Assembly (NCBI GenBank): GCA_949288455.1
Contig: CASEKF010000059.1
Location: 1-27,739, forward strand
Length of the DNA stretch: 27,739 nucleotides
Origin: an uncultured bacterium
GTDB taxonomy: Bacteria; Vulcanimicrobiota; CADAWZ01
Direction of reading: 5' to 3'
Both the position numbers and the translations under genes were made by a program. Shown piece by piece: positions 9,820-16,412 of this stretch. The notes under the pieces were generated by a model. The model was not told the DNA's origin and did no database searches. It saw nothing but the letters and a program-made list of their open reading frames with translations. Positions within the stretch are counted from its first letter, which is position 1. Each line of letters opens with the position of its first letter.

Positions 9820-9974
9820 AAATATCTATCCTCCAATATTTCATATCTGATGTTAATCGCAATTTAAACCGAACATCTTTGTTTGTTTACCGGTTTTATT
9901 TCAAAAACAAAAGCAAAATTCAAAACCTAAATTTCAATTTCCTCGGCTTATATATCGCCGCGCATAAACCGGAA

Positions 9975-10268
9975 TTATTCTATAATTCCGAGAATTTCGC
10001 TTTCTTTAACGATAAGATACTCTTCTCCGTCAAGCTTAATTTCGGTTCCCGAATATTTTCCATAAAGAACTTTATCGCCTACTTTAACGTCCATAGGAAG
10101 CTTTGTTCCGTTATCAAGAACTTTACCGTTGCCAACGGCGATAACTTCGCCCTGCTGAGGCTTCTCTTTCGCGGTATCCGGAAGTATGACTCCGCCTTTT
10201 GTTCTTTCTTCTTTCGGAAGAGCTTTTACTATTACTCTGTCTCCGAGAGGTCTTACTTTTATACTCAT
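9975..10268 (-). CDS. groES: Co-chaperonin GroES (10 kDa)
   Basis: The heptameric lid of the GroEL chamber, 97 residues. Family signatures are [11 protein letters not shown] at the start, [17 protein letters not shown] covering the mobile loop, and [14 protein letters not shown] with [14 protein letters not shown] near the end. I place the start at ATG 10268, which has AGGAGG 9 nt upstream. An in-frame ATG two codons earlier (10274) is only 3 nt from that site, too close to be used. It is the first gene of the operon, preceded by a promoter and a CIRCE-type operator. Confidence 0.97.
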   Translation of the reverse strand: MSIKVRPLGDRVIVKALPKEERTKGGVILPDTAKEKPQQGEVIAVGNGKVLDNGTKLPMDVKVGDKVLYGKYSGTEIKLDGEEYLIVKESEILGIIE

Positions 10269-10308
10269 TATCATATGCCTCCTGACCTAACTTAAAAATT
10301 TAAAATAA

Positions 10309-10366
10309 ATGCTAAAATACATCTTTAGCAATCGGACGACCCGATTGCTAAGATGTATTTTAGCAT
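10309..10366. repeat. 58-bp near-perfect palindrome upstream of groES
   Basis: The arms are ATGCTAAAATACATC and GATGTATTTTAGCAT on the outside, continuing inward through TTAGCAATCGG and CCGATTGCTAA. One extra T in the left arm is the only interruption, and the centre is ACGAC. It contains the CIRCE operator and the -10 region of the groES promoter. If transcribed it could also form a long 5' leader hairpin. Confidence 0.9.
10325..10351 (-). promoter_or_regulatory. CIRCE operator (HrcA binding site)
   Basis: TTAGCAATC-N9-GATTGCTAA has exactly the 9-9-9 geometry of CIRCE, whose consensus is TTAGCACTC-N9-GAGTGCTAA. One base per arm is changed in a matched way, so symmetry is kept. It lies at the predicted transcription start of groES, where bound HrcA repressor would block initiation. 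The site and context are seen; HrcA itself is not encoded in the window. Confidence 0.88.
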
Positions 10367-10384
10367 ATAAAGAAATAAAAGCAA
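10357..10384 (-). promoter_or_regulatory. Promoter of groESL
   Basis: On the minus strand TTGCTT (10379-10384), a 16-bp spacer and TAAAAT (10357-10362) form a sigma-70-type promoter. The -10 is preceded by TGC, giving an extended TGN element. Transcription would start near 10350, inside the CIRCE operator, as is typical for HrcA-controlled groE promoters. Confidence 0.65.
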
Positions 10385-10455
10385 ATGGCATTTTTATAAA
10401 TAAATCATTTAATTTTGTAGTTAAATCTTTACTTTTTATATATTTTTCTCAATTT

Positions 10456-10482
10456 TTAGCAATTAAGACCTTTTATTGCTAA
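10456..10482. promoter_or_regulatory. Second CIRCE-like inverted repeat
   Basis: TTAGCAAT-N11-ATTGCTAA has the same 27-bp span as the main CIRCE and differs from it only at the innermost position of each arm. The outer bases extend it to TTTTAGCAAT/ATTGCTAAAA. It overlaps the last codons and stop of the YgiQ-family gene, about 70 bp upstream of the groES -35. No T-run follows on either strand, so it is not a normal terminator. Confidence 0.55.
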
Positions 10483-12388
10483 AACGATTCCCGCTTTTTC
10501 CGGGACTTCTCGAAAAATTTAAACTGCGGCTGCTCGAAGCGGATCTGTCGCCCCTTTTGTTCCTAGCGACCGCGAAACTCCGTTTTGGCCGTCTTACCGA
10601 CGACGGATCAAACTTTTCAGCCAACCCGGATTTTCTTCTTTCAGTCAAATTGTCTGCGCGTCCTGATTCAAGCCGTTTCTTTTTTTCTTCCTCGCATGCT
10701 TTAATAAGCAAATCCTTGGATTCCTGACGCAATTTTTTACTTTTTATAACATGCATGCTTTTTTCCGTATCATAATCCAAATTAGTGTAATACATAGCGG
10801 CCGCAGGCGTCATGGGAAGAGGAATAAAACTCTGTACCTGCTGCAAACTCCAGCGACGAGTCGAAAGAAAATCGCTGACAAACTTCATCTCATACTCGGT
10901 GCAGCCGGGAAAACCCGACATAAAATAAGGAACTATATATTGTTCTTTTCCTGCTGCCGCCGATTCTTTCTCAAACGCCTCCATAAATTGTCTGAATACT
11001 CCTGAATCAGGTTTCCTCATACGCTCGAGAACCTTCCGATTAAGATGTTCGGGAGCGATTTTTAAATGTCCGGAAACATGACGCTTTACTAATTCTCGTA
11101 TATAAAAGGGAAATTTAACGGCTACGTCCATTCTTATCCCGGAATTAATAAAAACATGCTTTACGCCCTTAATTTTCCCGACGGCTCTATAAAGTTCGAC
11201 TGCGTTTGTCGCGTCGAGCTTAAAATTCTTGCATATCTGAGGGAAAAGACAACTGGGACGTCTGCAGCCTCTGCAATGCGAAGAAATACCGTTGAAACAT
11301 CCGTAAAGATTGGCCGTAGGGCCGCCCAAATCAGAAACGACTCCTTTAAAGAAAGGTTTAGAAGTCATTTCCTCAACTTCCTTTAAAACAGAAGCCTTAC
11401 TTCTGGAAGTGACGAATTTGCCCTGATGAAAATAAAGAGAACAAAAAGAACACCCGCCTGCGCATCCCCGCAACACGGTTATAGAATCCTTAACCATATT
11501 CCACGCCGGAATTTCTTCCTTATATGAAGGATGGGGCATTTTGGTAAAAGGCAAATTGTAAACCGCGTCCATCTCGGAAGAAGTCAAAGGAGGCTGAGGA
11601 GGCTGAATCAAAAGAGCTCTATCGCCATGCATCTGCAAAAGAGGCCTGCCGCACCCCGGATTCATTTCCCTCTCTACGGTCTTCGTCAGATCAAAAACAG
11701 CCTTTCGCACTTTCAAACAAGATTCATAAGACGGAAGAGAAACGTAATCTTTCGCGTCTATAAAAGCAGTTTCGCGCATACCGGCAAGTCTGGCCGTTCC
11801 GCGTATGCCGGAAAAATCGTAACTTCCTGATCTGCAAGTATCCGCAACTTCCAAAACGGCTTTTTCGCCCATGCCGTAAATTAAAAGATCGGCTTTCGAA
11901 GACCACAAAATAGACGGTTTTATCTTATCTTCCCAAAAATCATAATGAGCGCATCGCCTCATAGAAGCTTCTATACCGCCCAAAACTACGGTTACCCCCG
12001 GGAAAACCCTCTTAAGCGTCTGAGTATAAACTATCGAAGGATAATTTGGCCGTAAACCTGCTCTGCCTCCGGGAGAATAGGCGTCGTCCCTGCGCTTTTT
12101 TCTGGCCGCGGTATAATGAGCCAGCATGGAGTCAAGATTACCCGCCGACACGCCGCAAAAAAGCCTGGGACGTCCCATAACTTTAAACGATTCGGGATCG
12201 TTCCAATCAGGCTGGGCTATAATACCCGTCTTATAACCCGCGTTTAATAAAACTCTGCCTATTAAAGCCGCGGCAAAGCTATGGTGATCGACATATGCGT
12301 CTCCCGATACCAGGAGCACGTCAAGCTGAGGCCACCCCAACTCGTCCATTTCCTCTTTTGTCATGGGCAAAAAATCTGTAGTATTCAT
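10463..12388 (-). CDS. YgiQ family radical SAM protein
   Basis: A 641-residue member of the YgiQ (UPF0313) family of radical SAM proteins, whose reaction is not established. The N-terminal region has LLVSGDAYVDHHSF, AQPDWN and LGGIEASMRR, all typical of the family. The 4Fe-4S motif CAGGCSFC gives C309, C313 and C316, followed by SLYFHQGK. The middle of the barrel has the APEH segment and a YFMSGFPG stretch. The last ~60 residues are Arg/Ser/Lys-rich and probably disordered, as in many homologues. ATG 12388 has AAGGA 7 nt upstream. It stands between the groE control region and a 240-bp spacer, and is probably transcribed alone. Its 3' end carries the second CIRCE-like repeat. Confidence 0.93.
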   Translation of the reverse strand: MNTTDFLPMTKEEMDELGWPQLDVLLVSGDAYVDHHSFAAALIGRVLLNAGYKTGIIAQPDWNDPESFKVMGRPRLFCGVSAGNLDSMLAHYTAARKKRRDDAYSPGGRAGLRPNYPSIVYTQTLKRVFPGVTVVLGGIEASMRRCAHYDFWEDKIKPSILWSSKADLLIYGMGEKAVLEVADTCRSGSYDFSGIRGTARLAGMRETAFIDAKDYVSLPSYESCLKVRKAVFDLTKTVEREMNPGCGRPLLQMHGDRALLIQPPQPPLTSSEMDAVYNLPFTKMPHPSYKEEIPAWNMVKDSITVLRGCAGGCSFCSLYFHQGKFVTSRSKASVLKEVEEMTSKPFFKGVVSDLGGPTANLYGCFNGISSHCRGCRRPSCLFPQICKNFKLDATNAVELYRAVGKIKGVKHVFINSGIRMDVAVKFPFYIRELVKRHVSGHLKIAPEHLNRKVLERMRKPDSGVFRQFMEAFEKESAAAGKEQYIVPYFMSGFPGCTEYEMKFVSDFLSTRRWSLQQVQSFIPLPMTPAAAMYYTNLDYDTEKSMHVIKSKKLRQESKDLLIKACEEEKKKRLESGRADNLTERRKSGLAEKFDPSSVRRPKRSFAVARNKRGDRSASSSRSLNFSRSPGKSGNRFSNKRS

Positions 12389-12468
12389 TCATAGTTCCTT
12401 TTCGTTAGTTTTACCGGATTCTCGAATTTTTTGAAAATTCGTATCGCGAACAGGTTAAATAATAAAAA

Positions 12469-12558
12469 TTAGCCGTCAATCGCTAACGAATATTATTTAG
12501 AATATTATTTGTAAAAAAACGCTAATCCTTCACAGGCATAAGCTAAAAAACTTTTAGC
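12469..12558. repeat. Cluster of TTAGC/GCTAA words and a 12-bp tandem repeat
   Basis: Upstream of the YgiQ-family gene there is TTAGC-N8-GCTAA (12469-12486), then a tandem GAATATTATTTA/GAATATTATTTG (12488-12511), a further GCTAA (12521-12525) and the hairpin GCTAAAA-AAC-TTTTAGC (12542-12558). The words match the half-sites near groES. The role is unknown: regulatory sites or A/T-rich structure. Confidence 0.5.
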
Positions 12559-12628
12559 ATCATACACGAATATCGCATATATAAAAATAACGGCGAATCA
12601 AATCAAAGCGCGCAAACGAAGCGAAACG

Positions 12629-13762
12629 TTAATATTTTATCTCCATAATAACCACGGCTCTGTCGTCCAAAGGCGTTTCAAAATCCGAAAAAGCCGCCAC
12701 GTCGTCCAAAATCGCGTCCCGAAGGTCGTCGGCGCAAGAATCATGATGTTTTTCAGCCAACTCGATTACTTTTTCAACGCCGTAAAAGTTCCCGTTTTTA
12801 TCTCTGGCTTCGGTTATGCCGTCGGTAAATAAAACGATTTTGCTGCCGGGCTCCAAAATTATTTTAGAGTCCTTCCACTTTGAATTCGGATACATGCCTA
12901 TCGGAATTCCGCAAGGTTCCAATAGTTCGCATTCGCCGCCATTCCTTATCAAAATACCGTTATGACCGGCTCCGGCATAAGAAAACTCAAAAGTTTCTTC
13001 GTTAAAAATTCCATACATCAACGTCGAAAAATAACTGCAGTCCTTAAAAATTGAAATTAATCTCTGATTTACCTTAGCAAAAATAATCGAAGGAGACAAA
13101 GTCTTCTTCCCCCACTCGTAAAAAACGCTCATTATAATAGCGGTTATAAAAGCCGCGGTAATCCCCTTGCCCATTACGTCGCCAATGGCTATCATTATAT
13201 ATTTCTTCATAAAAGGACGAAAATAATAAAAATCGCCGCCTACCTGCATGCACTGATGAATATATCCCGTAATTTTTATCCGACCTATTTCCAAAGGCTT
13301 TGACAGTAAAGTTCGCTGAGCGATCCTGGCCATATCGAGATCCAACCTGAAATTACGTTCGTAAGATACCGATTTCAGATAATTTCTTACCGCCGGCACA
13401 GCCGCCAATATTATAGCCCCGGTTCCAAGAGCATAAAAGAAATCGCCCTCCGCCGACTCGGGAGTCACGGTAAAGCCGTAAACGGCCCAATGCCTGAAAA
13501 ATACCAGGGGAAACAGAAGAAAAAAGGCTTTATAGTCAAAAAATACGGAGGCGGAAACGACCGGAATAAACGTAAAGTCGATCAAAGCGGAAAAACGATA
13601 GTTAGTATATCCGCAGATAAGGCCGGTTAAAAAGGCTAAAAGAATATGGGCAAGCCACAAATAAGCCGAATATTTAAGATAAGCTTTATCAGTTATCGTT
13701 TTTTCAAGCGAAAGTATAAATTTGCCCCAAAAGACTTTAAAGCGTCTTGCAAAAATGTTCAA
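12629..13762 (-). CDS. Membrane-anchored SpoIIE/PP2C-type phosphatase
   Basis: A 377-residue protein-serine/threonine phosphatase of the SpoIIE (PP2C-like) class. Hydrophobic stretches at about 32-51, 62-76, 78-99 and 108-126 give a multi-pass membrane domain. The catalytic domain follows: GGDFYY (175-180), GDVMGKG (194-200), GAGHNG (264-269), FTDGITEAR (312-320) and DDRAVVIM (366-373). The metal-binding Asp residues are all present, so it should be active and face the cytoplasm. Such enzymes dephosphorylate anti-sigma antagonists or other Ser/Thr-phosphorylated proteins. The start is a TTG at 13762, 2 bp after the DUF2252 stop and without a well-spaced ribosome site, so translation is probably coupled. 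No anti-sigma antagonist gene is nearby. Confidence 0.92.
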   Translation of the reverse strand: MNIFARRFKVFWGKFILSLEKTITDKAYLKYSAYLWLAHILLAFLTGLICGYTNYRFSALIDFTFIPVVSASVFFDYKAFFLLFPLVFFRHWAVYGFTVTPESAEGDFFYALGTGAIILAAVPAVRNYLKSVSYERNFRLDLDMARIAQRTLLSKPLEIGRIKITGYIHQCMQVGGDFYYFRPFMKKYIMIAIGDVMGKGITAAFITAIIMSVFYEWGKKTLSPSIIFAKVNQRLISIFKDCSYFSTLMYGIFNEETFEFSYAGAGHNGILIRNGGECELLEPCGIPIGMYPNSKWKDSKIILEPGSKIVLFTDGITEARDKNGNFYGVEKVIELAEKHHDSCADDLRDAILDDVAAFSDFETPLDDRAVVIMEIKY

Positions 13763-13764
13763 AG

Positions 13765-15132
13765 TTACGTCGTCCCTCGCTTATCTCGAGCGCAAGCCTC
13801 GCAAAAATTAACGTATCTTTCGTTCGCTACCAAGGCGTAATCTACTGAAAAATCATATAACAGCTTATCAAGATCGTCTGATTCGTCAAGCCATTTTTTT
13901 ACTTCAAAAGTTTTCTCCGAAGTCCTGCAATGAATACGAGCAAGAACTTTCCCGGCTTGAGCCGCAAAATCCCTTAAATCGCTCTCCGTCTTGAACTTAT
14001 CCGTCTTCTTAGACTTAAGTCTGTCTCTCTGTCTGATCAGATAAGAATAACCGTCTATTTCGCAAAAACCAAGATAAGGATCAAAATCACAGCCCATAAA
14101 AATTATATAATTTCTAATTTGTCCGGCGTCGGCGCGGCTCAAATCCGCATGCCCGGAAAAAGTTTTAAAATTAACTATTTCCGGCAGCAACTGTTTTAAC
14201 TCTAAAACGGCATAATCTTTTCCGTTTTTAAAAGACGCCAAAACCTCATATCTGTTCAGGCCGAAAGAACTTCCTCCCCTTCCGAGCTTCTTGGAACAAG
14301 CCTCAATATCGCAGCGTAAATTTTGAGCCGAAAAAAAACGTTCCAACGCCGCGGAAAGCTTTTCTTTAAGAGCCTCGTCGCCCGGAATCGTCTCGTCGTC
14401 CGCAGTATACGATAAAACCCCGTCAGAGTATTCGCAATTTTTTTCAATATATTTTTCAATGGAAACCGGTTTAGCCCTTAACATTTTTTTCTTTATGTCG
14501 CCAAAAGATTCTTCGATTGTAAGCCCGGGAAATTTCGGAGATTTCAGCGAAAGTTCCGAAACTTCTCGTCGGTAGGATAATACCAGAGCTTTGATGGCGT
14601 CCGAAGCATAAGAAGAATCCTCAAAAATGTCTTCGGATTTTAAAACCAAACTCGCGGAAAGTCTCATTAAATCCCATTCTACAAGTCCCTCTCCGGAAAG
14701 ATCAAAATCGTTTACGCTCCAAATAACGTTCCCTTTCTTATCTGCGGATATCCCAAAATTGCCGGTATGAGGATCCGCCGTAATAACGGCGCGGGGAGAC
14801 TTACGTTCAGATAACGAAACGCCGCCTATAAATATATCTTCGTAAAAAACAAAAGGAAGAGCTTGATAAAAACGAGAGGGGCTCCGCATAATCTTGTCGT
14901 TTTTTTCAAGAATTTCTTCTTCCGAAAGGCCTATCTTTTTATTATAATCACATATTTTTGCATAAATGTTCTCGCAATCCAAACTCTTAATTTTAGAATT
15001 TACCGCTTCTTTTTGAACGCCGGAGTTAATTTCTGAAGATAAAGGCTTCGAATTTATAAAACAAGCGGATAAAAACAGACAAAAAAACAAAAAAAATATA
15101 AAAACAACAACGCTGAATTTATTAAACAACAC
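13765..15132 (-). CDS. DUF2252 family lipoprotein
   Basis: A 455-residue protein of the DUF2252 family. The start is set at GTG 15132 because AAGGAG lies 6 nt upstream; a TTG 3 nt later is also possible, and the open frame extends 22 codons further upstream without a good start. This gives a classical lipoprotein signal: a Lys, a long hydrophobic run and the lipobox LSAC, with C24 as the lipidated cysteine. The DUF2252 core shows ADPHTGNFG (119-127) and NDFD (141-144), which resemble the catalytic loop and metal motif of kinase-like phosphotransferases, then VEWDLMRL. The late segment SYLIRQRDRLKSKK is also typical. An exported DUF2252 protein is unusual because the kinase-like fold would need ATP. 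It forms a tight pair with the SpoIIE phosphatase. Confidence 0.85.
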   Translation of the reverse strand: MLFNKFSVVVFIFFLFFCLFLSACFINSKPLSSEINSGVQKEAVNSKIKSLDCENIYAKICDYNKKIGLSEEEILEKNDKIMRSPSRFYQALPFVFYEDIFIGGVSLSERKSPRAVITADPHTGNFGISADKKGNVIWSVNDFDLSGEGLVEWDLMRLSASLVLKSEDIFEDSSYASDAIKALVLSYRREVSELSLKSPKFPGLTIEESFGDIKKKMLRAKPVSIEKYIEKNCEYSDGVLSYTADDETIPGDEALKEKLSAALERFFSAQNLRCDIEACSKKLGRGGSSFGLNRYEVLASFKNGKDYAVLELKQLLPEIVNFKTFSGHADLSRADAGQIRNYIIFMGCDFDPYLGFCEIDGYSYLIRQRDRLKSKKTDKFKTESDLRDFAAQAGKVLARIHCRTSEKTFEVKKWLDESDDLDKLLYDFSVDYALVANERYVNFCEACARDKRGTT

Positions 15133-15242
15133 AATAAGCTCCTTTTTCTCGACGCTACAATATTTATTATTATTTTTGAAAATCCTGCGTTTAATCAAAA
15201 AACAAAATATTCGCTTTCAAACGACTTTTAAAGCCTCCCGGG

Positions 15243-15281
15243 ATTATAATATTTATATAACTTTATCCCCCCCCCGACCAA
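15243..15281 (-). promoter_or_regulatory. Candidate promoter of the DUF2252 gene with G9 tract
   Basis: On the minus strand TTGGTC (15276-15281) is followed by nine G residues, ATAAAGT and TATATA (15254-15259), a 16-bp spacer; TATAAA gives 18. A perfect TATAAT lies at 15243-15248, for which the G-tract falls at the -35 position. Either way the homopolymer sits in the promoter and its length would change spacing. Consensus match is only moderate. Confidence 0.35.
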
Positions 15282-15402
15282 GTAAAATGTCCACTTATTC
15301 GCAAATATTTGAAAATATTTTTCAAAACGGAGAAACATTTCATCTAAAAACAATATATCCGTTTTAATGAAAAAAAATATATTTTTTGTAACAATTCGGA
15401 TC

Positions 15403-15431
15403 TTTAAAAATATCTTAAAATATGTTAGAAT
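15403..15431 (+). promoter_or_regulatory. Candidate promoter of the His/Pro/Gly-repeat gene
   Basis: TTTAAA (15403-15408), a 17-bp spacer and TAGAAT (15426-15431). This would start transcription near 15438, about 70 nt before the ATG. A reasonable match in an A/T-rich region where chance matches are common. Confidence 0.4.
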
Positions 15432-15509
15432 ACACTCAACAAATCTAAAGGGAAGAAAAATAAGTCTTCCCAATCTTTATAATTTTATAAGACTAAGGAG
15501 TTTATTGTT

Positions 15510-15770
15510 ATGGATATCAGATTTGGCCCTCCTCATGGCCCTCATGCTCCTAAACCGCCGCATCATGGTCCTCATGGTCCTCACGGCCCTAAACCGCCGC
15601 ATCATGGTCCTCATGGCCCTCATGGTCCTCAGCCTCCGCCTCCGCCTCCGCCGCATCATGGCCCGCATGGTCCGCACCATAACGCCGGAGCGCATCTTGG
15701 ACATGCAATCGGAGTAGGTCTTGGACATGCAATCGGAGACGCCTTAGGTTCTCTCTTCGGCGGTCGTTAA
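15510..15770 (+). CDS. His/Pro/Gly-repeat protein
   Basis: An 86-residue protein with 18 His, many Pro and Gly and hardly any other residues in its first two thirds. The unit PKPPHHGPHGPHG occurs twice in direct succession, followed by a variant with seven Pro in a row. The last ~28 residues change to Gly/Ala-rich helix-like repeats (HLGHAIGVGLGHAIGDALG), similar to a glycine-zipper motif. No signal peptide is visible. Clustered His suggests binding of Ni, Zn or Cu, and poly-Pro suggests an extended, flexible chain; both are inferences. ATG 15510 has AAGGAG 9 nt upstream, and an intrinsic terminator follows at 15804, so this is very likely a real single-gene transcript. I do not recognise a named family. 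Confidence 0.8.
   Translation: MDIRFGPPHGPHAPKPPHHGPHGPHGPKPPHHGPHGPHGPQPPPPPPPHHGPHGPHHNAGAHLGHAIGVGLGHAIGDALGSLFGGR
15549..15626 (+). repeat. Two 39-bp tandem repeats
   Basis: Each 39-bp copy (15549-15587 and 15588-15626) encodes PKPPHHGPHGPHG. The copies differ at only a few third positions, and smaller CCTCATGG-type units recur inside and around them. Copy number could vary between strains by slippage without changing frame. Confidence 0.85.
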
Positions 15771-15803
15771 ATCTTAAATAACCTTATATAAAAAACAAAA
15801 CAT

Positions 15804-15839
15804 AGAACCGTAAGACATTAAAATTTTACGGTTCTTTTT
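15804..15839 (+). terminator. Intrinsic terminator of the His/Pro/Gly-repeat gene
   Basis: AGAACCGTAA (15804-15813) pairs perfectly with TTACGGTTCT (15826-15835), with a 12-nt loop and a T-run to 15839. It lies 34 bp after the stop codon. Confidence 0.85.
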
Positions 15840-15843
15840 AATG

Positions 15844-15873
15844 TTGAAAGGCTTTTCAGCGCTTAATTACAAT
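15844..15873 (+). promoter_or_regulatory. Candidate promoter of the small membrane protein gene
   Basis: TTGAAA (15844-15849), an 18-bp spacer and TACAAT (15868-15873). It directly follows the terminator of the preceding gene and would start transcription near 15880. That fits the ATG at 15910 and argues against the in-frame ATG at 15841. Confidence 0.5.
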
Positions 15874-15909
15874 TCAGCAAAATATGCCGCAAATAAGGAA
15901 ATTTACAAA

Positions 15910-16233
15910 ATGAAAGCGTTCCTGCTCATATGGCTAATGATAAGCTCGCTGTTTCCCGTAAACCAATCCCTTAATAAAGAACAAGCATACGAAACGATAT
16001 ATAAAAATTTTCCTCGGGTCACAGACTGTCATAACGCCCTGAATATTCAAAAAAAAGAAGATTTCATTTCTCAAACGGAAGAATTTACGTTTATCGACGA
16101 AACGAACGCGCAAACGAAAAAACCTGAAATTCCCAAAAATAATATTCTGCCGTCTCTTATTTTATTTTTTACGGCTTTCATAATAATAATCGGAATGTTA
16201 GGGACTGCCGCAGTTTACGCGGCAAAAAAATGA
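15910..16233 (+). CDS. Small secreted or membrane protein, unknown
   Basis: A 107-residue protein I do not recognise. It starts with a signal-like sequence (MKAFLLIWLMISSLFPVNQS) and has a second hydrophobic segment near the C-terminus (about 82-103, LPSLILFFTAFIIIIGMLG) followed by AAVYAAKK. The middle is polar and probably lies outside the cytoplasm, with the short basic tail inside. ATG 15910 is preferred: the open frame runs back to an ATG at 15841, but that codon lies at the edge of the previous terminator and upstream of the likely promoter. The ribosome site (AAGGA about 10 nt upstream) is weak. Its stop codon is 12 bp before the zinc-ribbon ORF, so the two are probably cotranscribed. 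Confidence 0.65.
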   Translation: MKAFLLIWLMISSLFPVNQSLNKEQAYETIYKNFPRVTDCHNALNIQKKEDFISQTEEFTFIDETNAQTKKPEIPKNNILPSLILFFTAFIIIIGMLGTAAVYAAKK

Positions 16234-16245
16234 GCGGAGCCGCCA

Positions 16246-16347
16246 ATGAGTTTTGCCAATTGCCAAACCTGTCCGGAATGCGGCCATCAAGCGTCGATAA
16301 AAGCTAAATTCTGCGAAATGTGCGGCGCCGCTCTTACTAAAAATTAA
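16246..16347 (+). CDS. 33-residue zinc-ribbon microprotein
   Basis: A very short ORF, but with a clear zinc-ribbon pattern: CPECGH near residues 9-14 and FCEMCGAAL near 22-30, that is C-X2-C-X10-C-X2-C, each second Cys followed by Gly. This is the compact double-knuckle found at the ends of many bacterial membrane and regulatory proteins (DZR/zinc-ribbon type). ATG 16246 has GGAG 6 nt upstream, and the gene begins 12 bp after the membrane-protein stop. It may act as a free zinc-binding adaptor, or be the detached remnant of a larger protein. The four correctly spaced cysteines make chance unlikely. The 136 bp that follow hold the palindrome and promoter of the next gene. Confidence 0.65.
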   Translation: MSFANCQTCPECGHQASIKAKFCEMCGAALTKN

Positions 16348-16382
16348 ATTCTTAACGAAGAATTCAAATATCCTTAAGCATT

Positions 16383-16412
16383 AATAATATGTTAAAATTT
16401 TAACATATTATT
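16383..16412. repeat. 30-bp perfect palindrome
   Basis: AATAATATGTTAAAA and its exact reverse complement TTTTAACATATTATT meet without a spacer. It has only one G/C pair per arm and is not followed by a T-run, so it is a weak terminator candidate. It touches the -35 element of the next promoter, which suggests an operator for a dimeric regulator. Confidence 0.8.

Larger units (their letters stand above)
15133..15509. other. Divergent intergenic region
   Basis: This 377-bp gene-free stretch separates the minus-strand DUF2252 gene from the plus-strand island. It holds a nine-C tract (15267-15275), candidate promoters in both directions, an 8-bp inverted repeat AAAACGGA (15324-15331)/TCCGTTTT (15358-15365) and a 16-bp A/T palindrome at 15372-15387. 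I see no tRNA and no convincing reading frame. Confidence 0.7.

Noticed and set aside
9820-9974. Internal promoter or terminator in the 155-bp groES-groEL spacer.
   Set aside because: Only a 4-bp CGGC/GCCG stem and weak promoter-like words are visible; nothing convincing.
10454-10484. The inverted repeat at the end of the YgiQ-family gene as its terminator.
   Set aside because: No T-run follows on the minus strand (the next bases are A-rich), and the arms match CIRCE half-sites with the 27-bp span.
12520-12558. Possible terminator for the SpoIIE phosphatase gene (hairpin GCTAAAA/TTTTAGC and a seven-T run on the minus strand).
   Set aside because: The hairpin is short and A/T-rich, and the T-run is separated from it by about 20 nt with only weak pairing between, so I did not list it as a terminator.
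15477-15728. Minus-strand ORF rich in Arg and Met opposite the His/Pro/Gly-repeat gene.
   Set aside because: It is the antisense image of the CCTCATGG repeats. The plus-strand gene has the ribosome site, promoter and terminator.
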